Assembly: GCA_963965975.1 (NCBI GenBank)
Contig: OZ014418.1
Location: forward strand, 632,501-696,500
Length of the DNA stretch: 64,000 nt
DNA from: Xestospongia bergquistia
Lineage: Eukaryota; Porifera; Demospongiae; Haplosclerida; Petrosiidae
Reading direction: 5' to 3'
Shown here: in pieces, positions 9,728 to 24,765 of the stretch
Layout: every line of letters starts with the position of its first letter
Position numbering within the stretch: position 1 is the stretch's first letter
Position numbers and translations under genes: made by a program
The notes under the pieces: model-generated
What the model was told of the DNA's origin: nothing
What the model saw: the letters and a program-made list of their open reading frames with translations, nothing else
Databases searched by the model: none

Positions 9728-11434
9728 ATGGCTGGCAGGCTGTTGTTTCTAACAAGAAGAGCAGGTAACAGTTATCAGTTATGTCTCAACAGATTATGTT
9801 GCAAGAAGGTAAAAGAATTTCTCTATACCCAAATGAGTGCATTTTTCCCTATAGCAACTGCATTATACAATACCAGTACTATCAGATGAGGTTAGTCCAC
9901 GAGGTCCTCCTTATACAACTGATCTAACACAGGCCAGTTCACCAGATAAGAATCTTCATCTACGACCAATATATCGTATACTGAATAATGAAGGGATAGT
10001 ACTTGACTCCACCCAAGACCCAAATGTATTCAAATATTATAATATAATTATGTCATGTACTTCAATAGGAAATTAGTACTAGATCTATTGTTAATGATTA
10101 TTGTTAATAGACATACTCAGATATAAACTGTTTTTCTTTCTAGCTTGATAAAGATCTTCTGTTACAAATGTACTCCAAAATGCTGACATTGCAGTTAATG
10201 GATCAATATCTTTATAGAGCACAGAGAATGGTACATATTATGTACATACAATTAACCATACCCATTCTGTTTCCATGACAACAGGGTCTCATATCATTTT
10301 ATATGATGAATTATGGAGAGGAAGGTACACATTTTGGAACAGCAGCTGCGCTGGATTCGGAAGACGTGGTATATGCCCAATATCGTGAAGCAGGTGTCCT
10401 CATGTGGCGAGGATTTACCCTCGATGACATGATGAATCAATGTTTCTCAAACAATTTGGATAAAGGCCGTGGACGTCAAATGCCAGTCCATTATGGAAGT
10501 AAAGAACATAATTTTCATTTTATCTCATCTCCTTTGGCTACTCAAATACCACAAGGTTAGCTATTTCCTCAGTACATTGTACTCCTCTCGTGTTCACGTA
10601 CTTCATTCTAGCACCTGGATATGCGTATGGCATGAAAATAGCTGGTTCCAAAAACTGCGTCATTGTCTATTTTGGAGATGGGGCGGCTCAGGAAGGAGAC
10701 TGTCATGCTGCAATGAATTTTGCTGCCACCTTAAAATGTCCTGTCATTTTCCTCTGTCGTAACAATGGGTATGCTATATCTACTCCTGTTGAAGATCAAT
10801 ATGCAGGAGATGGAATTGTCGATCGTGGGATAGGCTATGGTATGGAAGCCATTCGAGTTGATGGCAATGATGTATTGGCGATGTACAATGCTACAAAACA
10901 CGCTAAACAGGTTTGTGTTGAGGAAGGAAGACCAGTACTTATTGAAGCTATGACATATAGGTATTTAACCCTTTAAGACACTTAATAATATTTAACTCCT
11001 TTATTTCAGACTCGGAAGTCACAGTACTAGTGACGATCAGAGCTTATATCAAGATATGGATGCAGTAGAGTACTGGAAAAACAACCTATATCCTGTTACT
11101 CGTCTTAAACTTTATCTCGTCAACAAAGGATGGCTGGAAGAGGAAAAGACGGAGGAACTAGTGAAATCTATAGACGAAGATATTAAGGTACATCCTGTAC
11201 TACTACATGATTGAGTAACATATTACATTATATTGTTCTGGTTGTCTCTAGGCTTCGTTTCAACAAGCTAGGAAAATTAAGAAACCTCCTATTAATGATA
11301 TGTTTAGTGATGTTTATGACACTTTGTCTCCTCGTTTGAGACAACAACGTCAAGAATTGTGGGATCATTTAAAAGAGTATGGTCACCATTATCCAATGAA
11401 AGATTATGAACCTTCTTCAGATAGCAATGTATGA
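9728..11434 (+). CDS. BCKDHA: Branched-chain 2-oxo acid dehydrogenase E1 alpha subunit, mitochondrial
   Basis: Thiamine-diphosphate-dependent E1 alpha of the mitochondrial complex that oxidatively decarboxylates the keto acids of leucine, isoleucine and valine. Start [15 protein letters not shown] looks like a targeting peptide. Visible family blocks are [55 protein letters not shown], and [19 protein letters not shown], a His-rich catalytic loop. The ThDP/Mg motif begins at [19 protein letters not shown] and ends in [11 protein letters not shown]. The phosphorylation-loop region reads [11 protein letters not shown], with the regulatory serines conserved. About 440 residues in several exons, normal for the family. 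Ends at 11434, 66 bp before the YIF1 start on the same strand. Confidence 0.96.
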
Positions 11435-11500
11435 TATGAATATCTTTAATAATAAATAATTGTAGTGGGGCACTAATTAGAGCATATTGACAAAGACAAA

Positions 11501-12964
11501 ATGGCTTATGAAGGAGGAGAAGGTTTGTCATGAAGGTCCTTCTCATGTATTGTTGTTATATTTACCATAGCTTCTTACCGTGGTGGCGGTAATGTATATG
11601 GCGTGCCCAGTGCTCCTACAGGACAGGCAGCTCCGCTATTTGAAGACACGAGGTACTTTGTATTGCTATTATTTTATTTTAGTATTGTATTGTTTGTAGT
11701 AGTAGACCTTCTTTTCCTTCTATTGGAGCAGCTCAACAGTTCTTATCTAATCCAATGGTTACTGAGGCAGCATTACAATATGGACAAGGACTAGTGTATA
11801 TGGGACAATCATATTTAGATAGAGGGGTATGTTAATACAATGATATTACACTCACTTCTCTCTCTCTCTCTCTCTCTCTCAGGTCAATAGATTTGCACCT
11901 GGAATCAAACAATATTTTTCTGTAGATACAAATTATGTACTTAACAAGTTATGGATCATTCTTTTTCCTTATACTCATCGAGTACAGTCATATTTAATCC
12001 TCATGATCAGTCCACTAACATCTCTCTTCCTATAGGACTGGTCTCTACAATATTCTGGTAATGATCCTGTTGAACCACGCCGTGATATCAATGCACCTGA
12101 CCTTTATATACCTGGTACATTACTGTATTTATATTGTGTACAATGTCATATATATTGTGTATATTAATATATAATATATTGATATTATATGACTTTTATA
12201 TAGCAATGGGATTTGTGACATATGTATTATTAAATGGATTTGTATTGGGCACCCAAAAGAGGTAACTCCTATTAATTAAAGTAATTATTAATAACTTATA
12301 ATTATCTCATTTTCAATTATTTATTAGTATGTATTGATCGTCTGTTTTCTTTAGATTTACTCCTGAAGTACTCGGTATTAGTGCTAGTTCACTCTTCGCT
12401 TGGCTAGTTATTGAGGTCTTGTTAATATGGTTAAGTATGTTTCTTTGTCGAGTGACAGCTCGTCTTACATGGATGGATATTTTGGCATACTGTAGTTACA
12501 AGTATGTGAGGTGAGGATTATAATTATGGTTACCATGGTAACATGTTTGTATCCTAGTATGATTTTCAGTGTGGGTGTGAGTTTAATGGGCGGGGCCATA
12601 GCTTATTATATTGCTCTTGCATGGTCAACAGCTGCAATAGCTTACTTTGAGGTAAGTATCCTCATTATATATTCATTAATAATTGTCATAGTTACCAGTA
12701 TTGGCATTATAAGAATGAGTATTCTATATGTTGCTTATTATATATTCATTAAAAATCACCATGGTTACCTAATACCTGCTATGATTACAGGTACAGACCT
12801 TGAGATTACGAGTACAACCAGATATCACAGAAGGTTCTAGTCGTATTCGGAATTATCTCCTCTTAATAATTGCTATCATACAACCTCTGTTAATATTATG
12901 GTTGACGTGGTCACTTGTCAAATATCAACCTCCACCCACTCTAAATAAGTGGGAAGGATTCTAA
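11501..12964 (+). CDS. YIF1: YIF1-family ER-Golgi membrane protein
   Basis: Yip1-interacting factor homologue, a multi-pass protein of ER-Golgi traffic. Starts MAYEGGE, then ASYRGGGNVYGVPSAP, GAAQQFLSNPMVTEAALQYG, FAPGIKQYFSVDTNYVLNKL, WIILFPYTHR, PRRDINAPDLYIP and AMGFVTYVLLNGFVLGTQKR. Four more hydrophobic segments follow and it ends near KYQPPPTLNKWEGF. The SVDTNYV...LFPYTH and DLNAPDLYIP-type blocks are diagnostic of YIF1. The length (about 300 residues) and the cytosolic N-terminus with a C-terminal membrane bundle match the family. A palindrome GTTACCATGGTAAC sits in an intron at 12529. The stop is 98 bp from the convergent PACS stop. Confidence 0.93.
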
Positions 12965-13062
12965 TTTACAATAATTCCTTTAATATTTTGAGACCAGACA
13001 ATTCAATCACTATCTACAAACATCAATTTAAAAAATGAAAAAAATTGTAATTATATTATAAG

Positions 13063-16000
13063 TTAAGAAGGAGGGGTTAACTCTGAGGGGGTGTGGCATG
13101 TTGCTCTTGGAAACAAAGACGTTGCCGTATATTCCCATTGTGCTGATAACTTAACATTCACTAATGATAACCACTCCACTCCATCGACCACACCTACAAA
13201 ACAGAATTTTAAGATAATAGAAAGAATTTTGTACCTGTTATGACATCATTTTTAGTATTCCGACAAGAGAGATGTGATGCCGTTACACTCATTATAGAAC
13301 CTTCTCCTGTTGCATCTTTAGATCGTCTTATACGAATACCTCTCTTGCGTATAATAGCAGTTATATTTAGTAAGGGACCAGCAACTACAGTCACCATTAT
13401 ACTGCGTACTTTAACACTTGACTAAGAAGATAGGATTAAACAACTTGTTTGTTAATCAATTGTCTCACTTTTTGACTATCTTTCTTTCCTCCCCAATATT
13501 CCAACAATAGTTCATAATGTTCACTAAAACAAAACAAAAAATAATAAAAGGATCCCTTTAATTTGGCATATGCTCAAGACTATAAGTGGAATCTAAGTCT
13601 AAAAATACCCTATATTCTAAAAATAGAATTTTATATTCTAAAAATAGAATTTTATATTACTATTTATAGCTACAATTTGTATATGACATAATTTTTAATA
13701 AAAGACCAAAGCATCTTAAAAAAAGAAAAGAAAGCTCCGCCTCTAAACTATACACAAACAACTGAACCAATAACCTTACCTTGTTGGACTGGACGGGGAA
13801 TTATAATGACCTAAGTCAGTATCCGTTTCCCAAGGACCCATCACTACATTCTGAATACACCAGAAGATATATATTTTAAAAGTATACTATGTACTTACAT
13901 ACACAAAGGGTACATAGCGACTTGTAGTCTCAGTACTGAGTTCTGCCTGTGCTATTGGTAATGGTCGATATACTAAATGCTTGTTCAAGTTGCCTAGCAA
14001 CGTAACTAAAAGAAGCAAATATTATAACTTAAGTCATTAGGTCATTTTTCTTACTGATGGATTGTTGCGTATCTTTTAATTTATCATCAGTTGTTTGAAG
14101 AGAAGGCCTTGGTGACGCTTTCTTCTCCATATCGGACCAAAGGAATATCCAAAAAGGGAATGATACTCTAGTGATATACGCTCTTAGAATAGCAGATAGG
14201 AGAGTACAATCTCCTGCCAACATTAAGAGAAATGGTTCGGTTTTGTGCCTAGAAAATGAAGGCTGATAAATGTACTAGATAACACAACTGACGTTCTTTA
14301 CCATAAATTGTGCAATGTATTGAAAAGTGATAGGAGAGACGAGGAGGTGCATTGAGTGGGTGTGGCCAAAAGAGGCTCTCCAAGTGATTGCAAAGTATTT
14401 TGTAATGCATCATTGTCTTGTACCAACCAGAGACGACCTTTAATTAATGCTGACTCAGGCATATCTAAAGGTTCAAGTACCTACAAGAAAAATAGTCTCA
14501 TTCCCATACTCCTTTGACACTGAAATTTGAGAATGAGATTAGATAACATTACACATGCCTCTGAGGGGGAGTGGCTTCTTGTTCTTCCATGAGTTATAGC
14601 AAGTTCCAGTGACCCATACTTTTGGACTGTACCCTCAACTGGTCCATCTGTCTCTCCTGGCTATATATATGTAATTATATAGGAAATATTTATCAGATGT
14701 AGGTGTGGTTTGTAGTTAATACCTGAGGCATACTAATAAGACTAAGAGTATCAGAGCCAAAAAAGGGTCTTAGTTTAGGACGTGGTGTAGTTTGACCATG
14801 GCTCAATGTCTCTTCTTCATCGTAAGAATCTGACAGAGATGTTGCAATAGACTCTATGCCTTCCCCTTCTTCTTCTGCTAATCCCAGTGTCACTTCAACA
14901 GGTACTCTTGTTCTCCCCTGTCCCCCAAGTGCTCTCAACCGCAAAAGTCGAAGGACAGATGAAGGTTGCTAAGAAAATAAACAATTTCAGTAGAATTATT
15001 AAATTATAGTTGTCTTACCTTCAGACTGATTTTGGGGGTCTGTGTTGTCTCCACTTCATAATTTGACTAATGGAAAAAAATATGATTGATTGATATGATT
15101 TATTTATCTGTAGTAAACTAAAGTTATTAAAGTTGTTAAGATGTTTTGTTTTTAACATATTAGTGTATTTTTATCAGATAAACAAAGAGTTCTTGATTGT
15201 CTCTGAATTTTCACATCCAACAATATCATATACACACTTAAACTATTGTAGGACTGGGGGCTTTCTTGTGAGAAATGCAATTACCAATATGCCATCTTAC
15301 TGGGTCTATATTCTCATCCAAGCTATCTGAATCACTCCCGCGCTCATCAGAGAATATTATCTCATCCTCTTCATCACTAGAAGCTATAAAATTAATAACA
15401 GCTGTTAATATGACTTCCAATTATCTCTTCTTACCGCCATCAGCAGTTTGATGAGCTTCAAAATCAGCAGCTGGTGTACTTGTTAAAGAGCCAACAGTCA
15501 CCATAGCAACCGGTTCTGAATTTTTCTCAGTGAAAAGTTTAACAACTCCCTAGATATAATAATAACATTAATTGTTCCTGATATCTGGTATTACATACCT
15601 GAAAACTTCTCTGTAATACTAGTCCCATATTGACCTCTCCTCGTGCTAGAGTTTTATAGCCTCTAATAGTTCTGTTCCGATAACGTTTCCTTCTTTGAAG
15701 ACGTATTTGTAAGTCATTACCTCCTCTTTTGAGAAAATGTGGATACTACAGACATACAAATAAAATTGAACTGTTCTTTTAAATAGAAAATATTCTACCT
15801 CCAATGAAAAAGTAAGATTTAGTGATATATTCATTACTCCAGTAATGGGTACTTCCAATTCATTGGATCGTAATGATCTATGTGGTGTCTATACAAAAAG
15901 AATTTACATTAAATACGTTAGAGTGTCTTATTATCTGACCTTCATTGATACTGATAGTACTACTGACTGTAATCCTGGTTCAATTGACTGAAGCATTTCT

Positions 16001-16210
16001 AATCTTGTAATAGTCAGTGTACAAGATCTATTAATAAAGAAAGTAATATGATAATTATTGTTCCAATACATACCTAGAGACACAGTTTGGTTGAACTTTT
16101 CTGACTTCCCAAGTAGAGAAAAATTTCATAGGGAGAGGTCCTCCATCTCTGTGGTCAGTGTCTGTTACTTTCTCTGTATCTTGTATTGTTCCCTCTGGTG
16201 GTGTAGACAT
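13063..16210 (-). CDS. PACS: Phosphofurin acidic cluster sorting protein (PACS1/2 type)
   Basis: Cytosolic sorting adaptor that binds acidic-cluster cargo. Start [15 protein letters not shown] (16210), then [52 protein letters not shown], and [20 protein letters not shown] followed by [20 protein letters not shown]. This is the furin-binding region, nearly word for word as in vertebrate PACS. An acidic Ser-rich middle ([19 protein letters not shown]) and [16 protein letters not shown], matching the PACS 'PKLKPFF' motif, follow. The C-terminal half includes [33 protein letters not shown] and [18 protein letters not shown] and ends TPPS. Many introns. One gene stands for the two vertebrate paralogues. 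Its start codon is 95 bp from that of STPG4. Confidence 0.93.
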
Positions 16211-16305
16211 CGTTGAATAGAGACTTAGATAAGCCACACCTTCAAGCCACGCCCGTCACTTTTGGGTGGAGCTCATTTATTTGCAGCAATTATCACTAAC
16301 ATACT

Positions 16306-17592
16306 ATGTCTGCTTTAGAGAGAAGAAGCAGTCTAGATAGCACACTTATACGAAGAACAACGAGTGCTGTGCAAAGACCAAGAACAACGTCAGCACGACC
16401 TTTCACGTCTTCTAGGTCCAGACGTCCGTACAGTGCATATACTAAACGTGGTACAGAGGAACAAGCACCTCGTTTTGATGCACCTGAGACAAACAGAGAG
16501 TGGTGGAGACATTACGTCAAGGTGCGAACGAAGTGACATTATAATGTATTTATCAATTACATACTATTACTTCACTAAATCTCATAGCAGCATTTTTAAT
16601 GTTATCACACTAGGAGACACCTGTCCCTGGTACTTATCACCACAAAGGATTTGTGGACGACTTACAAGATCAGACAACAACCTATGGATTTCGAGGTAGT
16701 GGTCGTAGACCCACTAGTGCAAGATTCCACAGTGCAGGAGAAGTCCTATTACCTGGAGCATATGAGCAACAGGATTTCTTAGATGAGTTAGTTAGTCGAC
16801 CAGCTACATATAATTTTAGAGGATTGAATCGTGACAGTGGACCTAAGATAGGTCATGGATATGGAGACAAAGTAAGATACATATATCATAACATTTTTAT
16901 TGATGGTCTATTATAGGAGTTAGATACTAGCCCAGCATGGTATGATTTGAGAGTAATTGAAACAAGTCAAATTGAGAGAGAAAAAAACTTAAAGTATGAA
17001 GAACATTAATATTTTATCAAATAGTTAAGATTTCATCTGTCTAGTGGGAAAATGCTAGTTTATAAATCATTATTAATGTAATTTAATAATAGGGACAGCA
17101 ATTACAAGTCACGAGTGGTTCGTAAACTCGAGGGCAATCATCAATTCAGCATTGTAAGTTTAAAAAAACATTTTTGTCCATTTTAGGGCATTGCTTGTTT
17201 TGATTATGTATAGGTTCAAGGACCTGGTCCTGGATTATATGATGACAAGAATACAACTAGACCAAGTTCAGCAACAATAAAATCTGTTTTTGTATCTAAA
17301 GTACCACGCTTTTCTGGAAGGGGATCAGTAAGCAGCCTGATTATATATAGACACTTATATATCAACATGTAGCTGTAATAGTTTGTCTCACACCTACATG
17401 TGTAAAGCTCTTTGATCATTTGAAACCACCTGTCTTATACACTATCATAACTTAAATATACTATAAATTCTTTTTTAGAGGGTTCCAGGTCCTGGAGCTT
17501 ACAATATCAGTACATCTGGTTTTGGTGATCCCAAACCTCTCCCTGCTACTTCCTATCATTTTAAAAAGAAGACAGGCATAGCAGCAACGTGA
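16306..17592 (+). CDS. STPG4: STPG4-like sperm-tail PG-rich repeat protein
   Basis: Start MSALERRSSLDSTLIRRTTS with a basic Ser/Arg-rich head. WWRHYVK joined to ETPVPGTYHHKGFVDDL follows, which mirrors the WWR...DTPVPGTYH block of STPG4 (C2orf61). Later blocks are PATYNFRGLNRDSGPKIG, VQGPGPGLYDDK, SVFVSKVPRF and VPGPGAYNISTSGFGDPKPL: the Pro-Gly-Pro 'SHIPPO' repeats. Ends KKKTGIAAT. About 250 residues in six exons, the family's size. Relatives are linked to sperm and axonemal structures and to germline chromatin; no catalytic motif. Divergent from PACS with 95 bp between start codons. Confidence 0.88.
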
Positions 17593-17740
17593 TCAAACAA
17601 TATTCTTGGCAAAGGATATCAAATTTGTAGACATAACATAACTTGTATTATATTTGATTGTACATTTATTTTATATTTACACAAAAATATATTAATTAGT
17701 GTTATTGTTCATCAGCCTTTGTAATAAGTTTGATTTGGTG

Positions 17741-18116
17741 CTATTTTGCAAATGCAACATTAAAAAATTCTGAGGATCAAACATAAAGAACCATCACACT
17801 GATATTCCACAACACCTCTCTTCTCACCTTCATAATCCACTTTTCCATCATGATTGGTGTCTGCCCTTTCTAACAAGTCATCAATTTCTTTCTTTGTCAA
17901 GGAATTGCCTACAGCCTCTCTGATTTCACTCTTAGATAAGTACCCGTTCCCGTCCTTGTCAAACTTGCGACAAAGCTCCAAGGCTCCCTCTTCCATTTCG
18001 GGTTTTGCTTTTGTCTGGTTTGCAGCCTGTAATTCCTGATATAAAGGGTAGTCTCAATTTGCTGTACTTACCATTGAGTCAGTAGTGGTGTCTTCGAAAC
18101 AACAAAGTAAATTCAT
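17741..18116 (-). CDS. Small two-EF-hand calcium-binding protein with MNLLCC N-terminus
   Basis: Three exons, about 92 residues. MNLLCCFEDTTTDSM is spliced to ELQAANQTKAKPEMEEGALE, then LCRKFDKDGNGYLSKSEIRE and LLERADTNHDGKVDYEEFF. Both EF loops have the calcium ligands (DKDGNGYLSKSE, DTNHDGKVDYEE). The third exon is short (FFNVAFAK). The last intron splits the Glu at loop position 12 in phase 1, exactly as in the adjacent calmodulin gene, so a local duplication from a calmodulin-like ancestor is likely. The Cys pair at residues 5-6 could be palmitoylated; this is speculative. Orthology not recognised. Confidence 0.85.
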
Positions 18117-18368
18117 TCTTTAGAAAAGCGCCAAGTGATACCTTATATTAGTTAGTGTAAAGGAATTATAAAAATGAAGAATTAAAGACGCAACCACAGC
18201 ACTTTTATAATCGCCAACAATGCAATTATGACGTTATATGATGTAATTATTTTTTAATTAATGAGAAATAATAAATCAGATTTTTGTTAAGGTAAATATT
18301 ATAAAAACAATACTGCTAATAGGATAGCGTGTTCATAATCAGGGTTTTAGACACTTGTAGCTAGATAC

Positions 18369-18918
<550 letters not shown>

Positions 18919-19752
18919 TATTGTTAGTGCTAACTCGAGATACTTGTGCTTTATCACCACTCACTCGCTGATTGAATCTACAGGCGGGAAATCGTGAGGT
19001 TTTATCCACGCAACTGCTACATTAACTCTAGTTGCAACACAAGTGAGGTCAAATCTGATTGGCTGAAGACGACACCAACATAGATTCCAACTTTGTTGTC
19101 CTAGTAACAAATAAATTGTTTCCGGTGATGAATTTAGATAATAGCTATGTTTTGACTCGGATAATTGGGTAACGTTACACACAGCCTTACTCCCTAGAGA
19201 TTATGCATTGAACTGTTATCAAAACTTAAATGATGTTTTTATATTTAAAGAAATGTAATATAGTTATTGCTAAACCGTATGAATTAAGTGTAAAATTTAT
19301 CTTAATGTCTGAATACAATCAACATTTATAATTAAAGTGTATATGTGTTTATATGTACGTGTATTATGCAATATTGAAAGCTGTTCTATTAATAAAATTT
19401 TCCTTCTTACATTAACCCAAACAAGGAAAATGGTAATTAAGTTTTTAGTTTACTCCTAAGTGAGCATTAATTAGAGAGGATATCATTTGTTGTGCGCATG
19501 CTCAAAAGACCTCTCTCCACGTGAAAGTAAAAGTTAATAAAGGTTTTAGAGGAGGTGAGGAAATATATTTATTGTTCATAGACTAGTTGTAATTTTACAT
19601 CCTCTAACTATGTGGTTGATAGATGAAGATATGAAGTTAATATAGGTATAAAAAGGAAGGAATTATATATTTATTTTAATGGTCTATTACCGATGTTCTG
19701 TCATGATATATTTTACTTGAAGTGAACATTGTCTTTGTTTCAAGGGGCAAAG
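18919..19752. promoter_or_regulatory. Divergent intergenic region between CALM and RPS27A
   Basis: 834 bp without a supportable ORF. It contains TGCGCATGCTCA (19493-19504), an NRF1-like motif also found before RAB1 and SPATA7-like, and an E-box CACGTG (19518-19523). TAGAGGAGGTGAGG near 19550 could be the donor of an untranslated first exon of RPS27A, with TTTGTTTCAAG at 19733-19743 as acceptor. Confidence 0.5.
19493..19504 (+). promoter_or_regulatory. NRF1-like motif TGCGCATGCTCA
   Basis: Shares the exact 11-mer GCGCATGCTCA with sites at 40530 and 48958, all near gene starts. NRF1 (alpha-Pal) binds GCGCATGCGC-type sites; binding here is inferred. Confidence 0.45.
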
Positions 19753-20372
<620 letters not shown>

Positions 20373-20604
20373 TTTGTTGCTGTTATCTCATTTTTTGAAT
20401 TGTTGTCTGGAGACAGTAACTGTCGTATTTCAAGCAAGAAAATTAATATTTTAATTATAAAAGAGTATCAAAAAATGATTTGTCTGACAAAAAGTAGGTT
20501 CACAACATGAGAAATGGGTGTGGTTTAAATGGGAAATGACTATATAGCAATGTTCAATAACACAACACAAAATGGGTGTGGTTTGTTTGGGAAGGTCCAG
20601 TACA

Positions 20605-23600
20605 TCACCACTGATACTTGAAGTTCATCTTGAGAAGATATTTCATACTGATCTGGGCTACATCGTAAACAATATATCTAGTTAAACAATAGGTTAAAGA
20701 TACCAACAATAGTATTACACAACAAGTATGATGATTATTATCACAAGGATACTCATTGTAAAGCAATGATGTGTAAGTTGTTGAACTCGATGTCCCTTTG
20801 CCCATGGGTATCACAGCTCCAGTATCCATCACGAAATTTCCTTCAGGATTTGGGGTAGTACGTCCGATTCCTTTAGTACTGTGTTTACCAGGAGGAAGTT
20901 GAGTCACAAATTCTGATTGGGTTTTCTCATACCTAAAATACGTGTAATGTCACAACATTGCACGTGACACTTCAAGACTTACATGTTACCAAGGGCAACT
21001 TCACAGAGTAACATAAGACCAATTGGCTCCCTAGAAGATGTACGACAATAGTTAGCACTTTTAGATACCATGTCCGCAAAATAAACTCCTTTTCCAAACA
21101 TGTATCCTGTTGCAGGAGCCTCTGGAGGTGCAATACGAAGACCTTGAGAAAGTATACCAACGAAATTGGTAACACGAGAGCCGTGCCAAAGAAGCATACG
21201 ATTGTGGAGTTTTGAGAATGGTTTGTAACGCTTGTGTTCTCCATGTCGCAATATGTCAAAGACTTCCATTACTTCAAGTTCATACTGGTTGTGTGTGACT
21301 GCGTGTGTGTTGGTGACATAATCCACAATTCTCTGGAACTCATCACTATCTTTAGGTAAAACGGACATATCTGTTTTGAGCTTCTCAAAGTGAATATCTA
21401 AAGGATCTTTCTCCTTGTCTGTTGTCTCTTCTCCTGATTTCAACAGAGAGTAGGCTACTTCGATTTCCATTAAGTTATCTAACATCATAGTTTTAGATTT
21501 AATGATATCTTCAGTGTCAAGAAGTGGAGGTTTCTGCATGCCAAAATCATGTGGAATTAGTGTGTAGAATCGGTTGGAGCCATCAAGAAGTCTCGCGGGA
21601 TTTTTTTCTCCTGTAATTTCAGACTGAAGTTCGTTTAGAACAGTGTAGGCAGATTGGATCTGTCGCTTTGAGAGTTTGCCAAGAGGCATTTTCTTCATGT
21701 CAATCTAAAAGAATTGAAATGGAACGACACATCCAAATGCTCTTCACTTTCTCTCTCTCTCTCTCTCTCTAACCTCAAATTCCATCATAGCTTTTTTCAT
21801 GGACTCAATATCAAAAATCATACGAACTAAATCCTGTATTTCTGATGCTAACTTGGAATTAGATCCAGCTGTACATAGTGTTACAATAGCATCATCATCA
21901 TCACCATAGTCTATCTCTAGAGGATAGAACTTGCCAGGTACTTTATTCGATATTTTTCTATTATGCCAACTATTACCAGTCTTCTCCTCATACAAACGAT
22001 GGAACTCAAAAATAGCTGATTCACGACTATTACCAAAATTCTACAAAACAAGTTGACAAAACTGGTTTGACATGTATTATTGTAGTACCTCTATTTTATT
22101 CCCACCAATTGTGGTGCCGACACGCCCCCAACTACGAAACAGACTATATTTTTGACCACTATCAGATTCTAGGAGTTGTAGTTTGTAATACGAGTTAGTC
22201 CCTCTTACAATGTCTACCATTCCTAATACTGCACTGTAGACAGTACCAGCTGGGTATTCAAGAACGTGATGAGTGTCCTCTAGATCTGAACAAACCAGTT
22301 TAGCAGATGAAATTAGATTGTTATGGATAGACAATTTGATTCACAGATTATAAATGGATGCATAGGTTAATAAATGGATGGATGGACCACTTACTACTAT
22401 CGGGATCTACTACAGCTGCTCCCTTAATTTTCATTTTCATTTTTTGAGGTGCTATAAAACACAAACCATAACAATCTCATACAATGACAACATTACTTTA
22501 CCTTTTTCAAACAGTTTATCTAATGATCCAGCATCTATTTCTTCTTTGCCAATAAGAGTATGACGTGGTGCTCCCCAGGAACTAATAGTATGAGGTGGTA
22601 TCTTAACAAGGGCACCACCCTGAGCAGCGTCATCTAAGAACTCCACATCAACAACAGGTACATCACACTCCTTGATTTTATCTATGACCTTGGTTCTTTT
22701 GTCTAATTCTGCTTTATTACTGATGCATATTGTAGTATCAATGTTAGGGGTCCCTATCACCTCACCACCCAAACTCTTTATTTGAGCTGTTAACTGAGCC
22801 TTTGTCTTGCTAAGTCGGCCGAGAATGACAACTTTAAAACCTGCCAATGTTTTACTGGGATCTCTACAGGGATATTAAAGGAGTTGAAGCTGATAAGAGA
22901 TAGTATTGGAATGGAAGAGTACAGAATGAGATAATATTGGAATGAGAGAGTATAGGAATGGAATTCCACTTACTGAGATACAAGGGACTTTGAACTAGAG
23001 GGGAGGCTACTGTCTAAGCTAGGTGTTGGAGTAGGCGGAGCTTTAGGAAATATTCTATCTTTAGCTTGATATTTATATTTCTTTCTATAAAGAGATCAAT
23101 TATTAGAAAATAATAAATAACACATACTTACAAGAAGTTAAAGTCTTTCTTCAGTTCACTTGGTATAGTCCATTTTCTTCTCTTAACTTCAGTTGTTGCA
23201 ACAGTACATTTAGTCCATCCAGATATATTACCAGTACATTGATAGTGATGAGTAAGTACAACTAACTGTCCTCCACATGTATCACAAGGTTCTATAGCTC
23301 CAAACACCATCCCATCAGAACAACGATCCAATAACTACAAATAAATGTATACAATAAAGTATAAAAATAGTAAACATTGTACTTTGCTTTCTCCTGAAGG
23401 TACAGCCTGATGGTTGGTCTCTAACATAAGTCTTAATTCAGCTGTTGACAAATTATCTTGTAGCTCGTCTCGTATCTTCCAAATAAGTTCATTTTGTTCC
23501 TAATAGAGTACAATGTCACATGACAATTACATGACAGTCATGTGATATACCCTGAGTGCCTTTTCTTCAGGATCTTCAACTTTAGGCTTCTTAATGGCTT

Positions 23601-24765
23601 TACTGTCAGCCTTTCCTTTTGATTTACGTTTAGTACTACATTCATGAGGGAAGATACCAGCTGTTAATTTTAAAGGCTAACATACCCAGCTATTTGAGTT
23701 GGAAAGGTGTCTATTAATTCTTTCTGAGTCTCTTTGCGTAAGCTTTTAAAACCAGATAATTGTTGAGGGACTAACCCTATAATAAAGTAATTAATTTACA
23801 TATGAGTTTTCCTTTTGGTAGAGTGATCTAAAATAAAGTAGTACAGAAGTAGGTATCAATTGTTTCCAATGTTCCTGTACAATGTTGCTTAACTTCAGTG
23901 ACAATTCAGTAGTTAGACTCCATTGACAGTTGAATAACAATATTGATAGTGCTATTGTCATATTGTATGTATTAATAGCAAGTGCTATTAATATACCTTT
24001 CCTTTGTCTTACCGACAGCATCCATTTCTGGTAGTTTCTCAATAAAACATTTTACATGATGCCAATAATCTACAGACCCCTCATAATCATCTCCACTGTG
24101 ATACTGTACATGTGAGATACGAGGAAGCCCCTATAATAATATATAATAATTATTTTGTGCATACAAGGAAAGACATACAGAGTTGTAATATTACACAATC
24201 TAATTACATTTAATTATACGCCAAACCCCTATAATAATCTCTTTTAATTCCATAATAATTTGCACCTTTTCAATTTTGTTAGTACAATGACGACATGCTG
24301 CTCGTCCAGATGGAGCATATTCTACTTTAAAATTCTCGTTCATTTTAAAATCTTCTACACTCGGTCCATCAGTTGCCTCTTGTCCACTTCCCTCCACTTT
24401 TTCTTGTATTTTCTGTTGATCTTCCCAACGTATTCCTCCTAATCCACTAATTTGTCCCATAGTATCTACTTTGGCGATTTTAAAGAAGCAGCTGAAATGA
24501 TACCAATTTGGTATCTAAATAAAGTGGACCATTAACATGTCATTACATGTATTATAATGGAGTATTACCTTTCCATCAAAATGAGGTGACTGTTGTGAGT
24601 GTGTGAAAAAAAGGTGAGAGGAATAGCAGAATAAAAAAAATTACTTACCTGCACCATTTTTGCCATTCTTAGGCTGTCTTTATCGATGTTATTCTTGCAC
24701 AGTTTGCAAGCTGAGCGATTAGATTTTGCATATTCAGTGCGAAAAGGCAATTCTCCTTCCGCCAT
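20605..24765 (-). CDS. PARP1: Poly(ADP-ribose) polymerase 1
   Basis: Nuclear DNA-break sensor that makes poly(ADP-ribose) from NAD+. All family domains appear in order. Zinc finger 1: [28 protein letters not shown] and WYHFSCFF. Zinc finger 2: [16 protein letters not shown] and DYWHHVKCF. The third zinc domain is [10 protein letters not shown] ... [13 protein letters not shown] (23331-23128). [24 protein letters not shown] (22847 on). [20 protein letters not shown] then [17 protein letters not shown]. The helical regulatory domain begins [16 protein letters not shown]. Catalytic domain: [36 protein letters not shown] and LLYNE|YIVYD across an intron. The His, Tyr and Glu of the HYE triad are all present. 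Ends [13 protein letters not shown]. About 1,000 residues, full length. Start codon 99 bp from that of BROX. Confidence 0.97.
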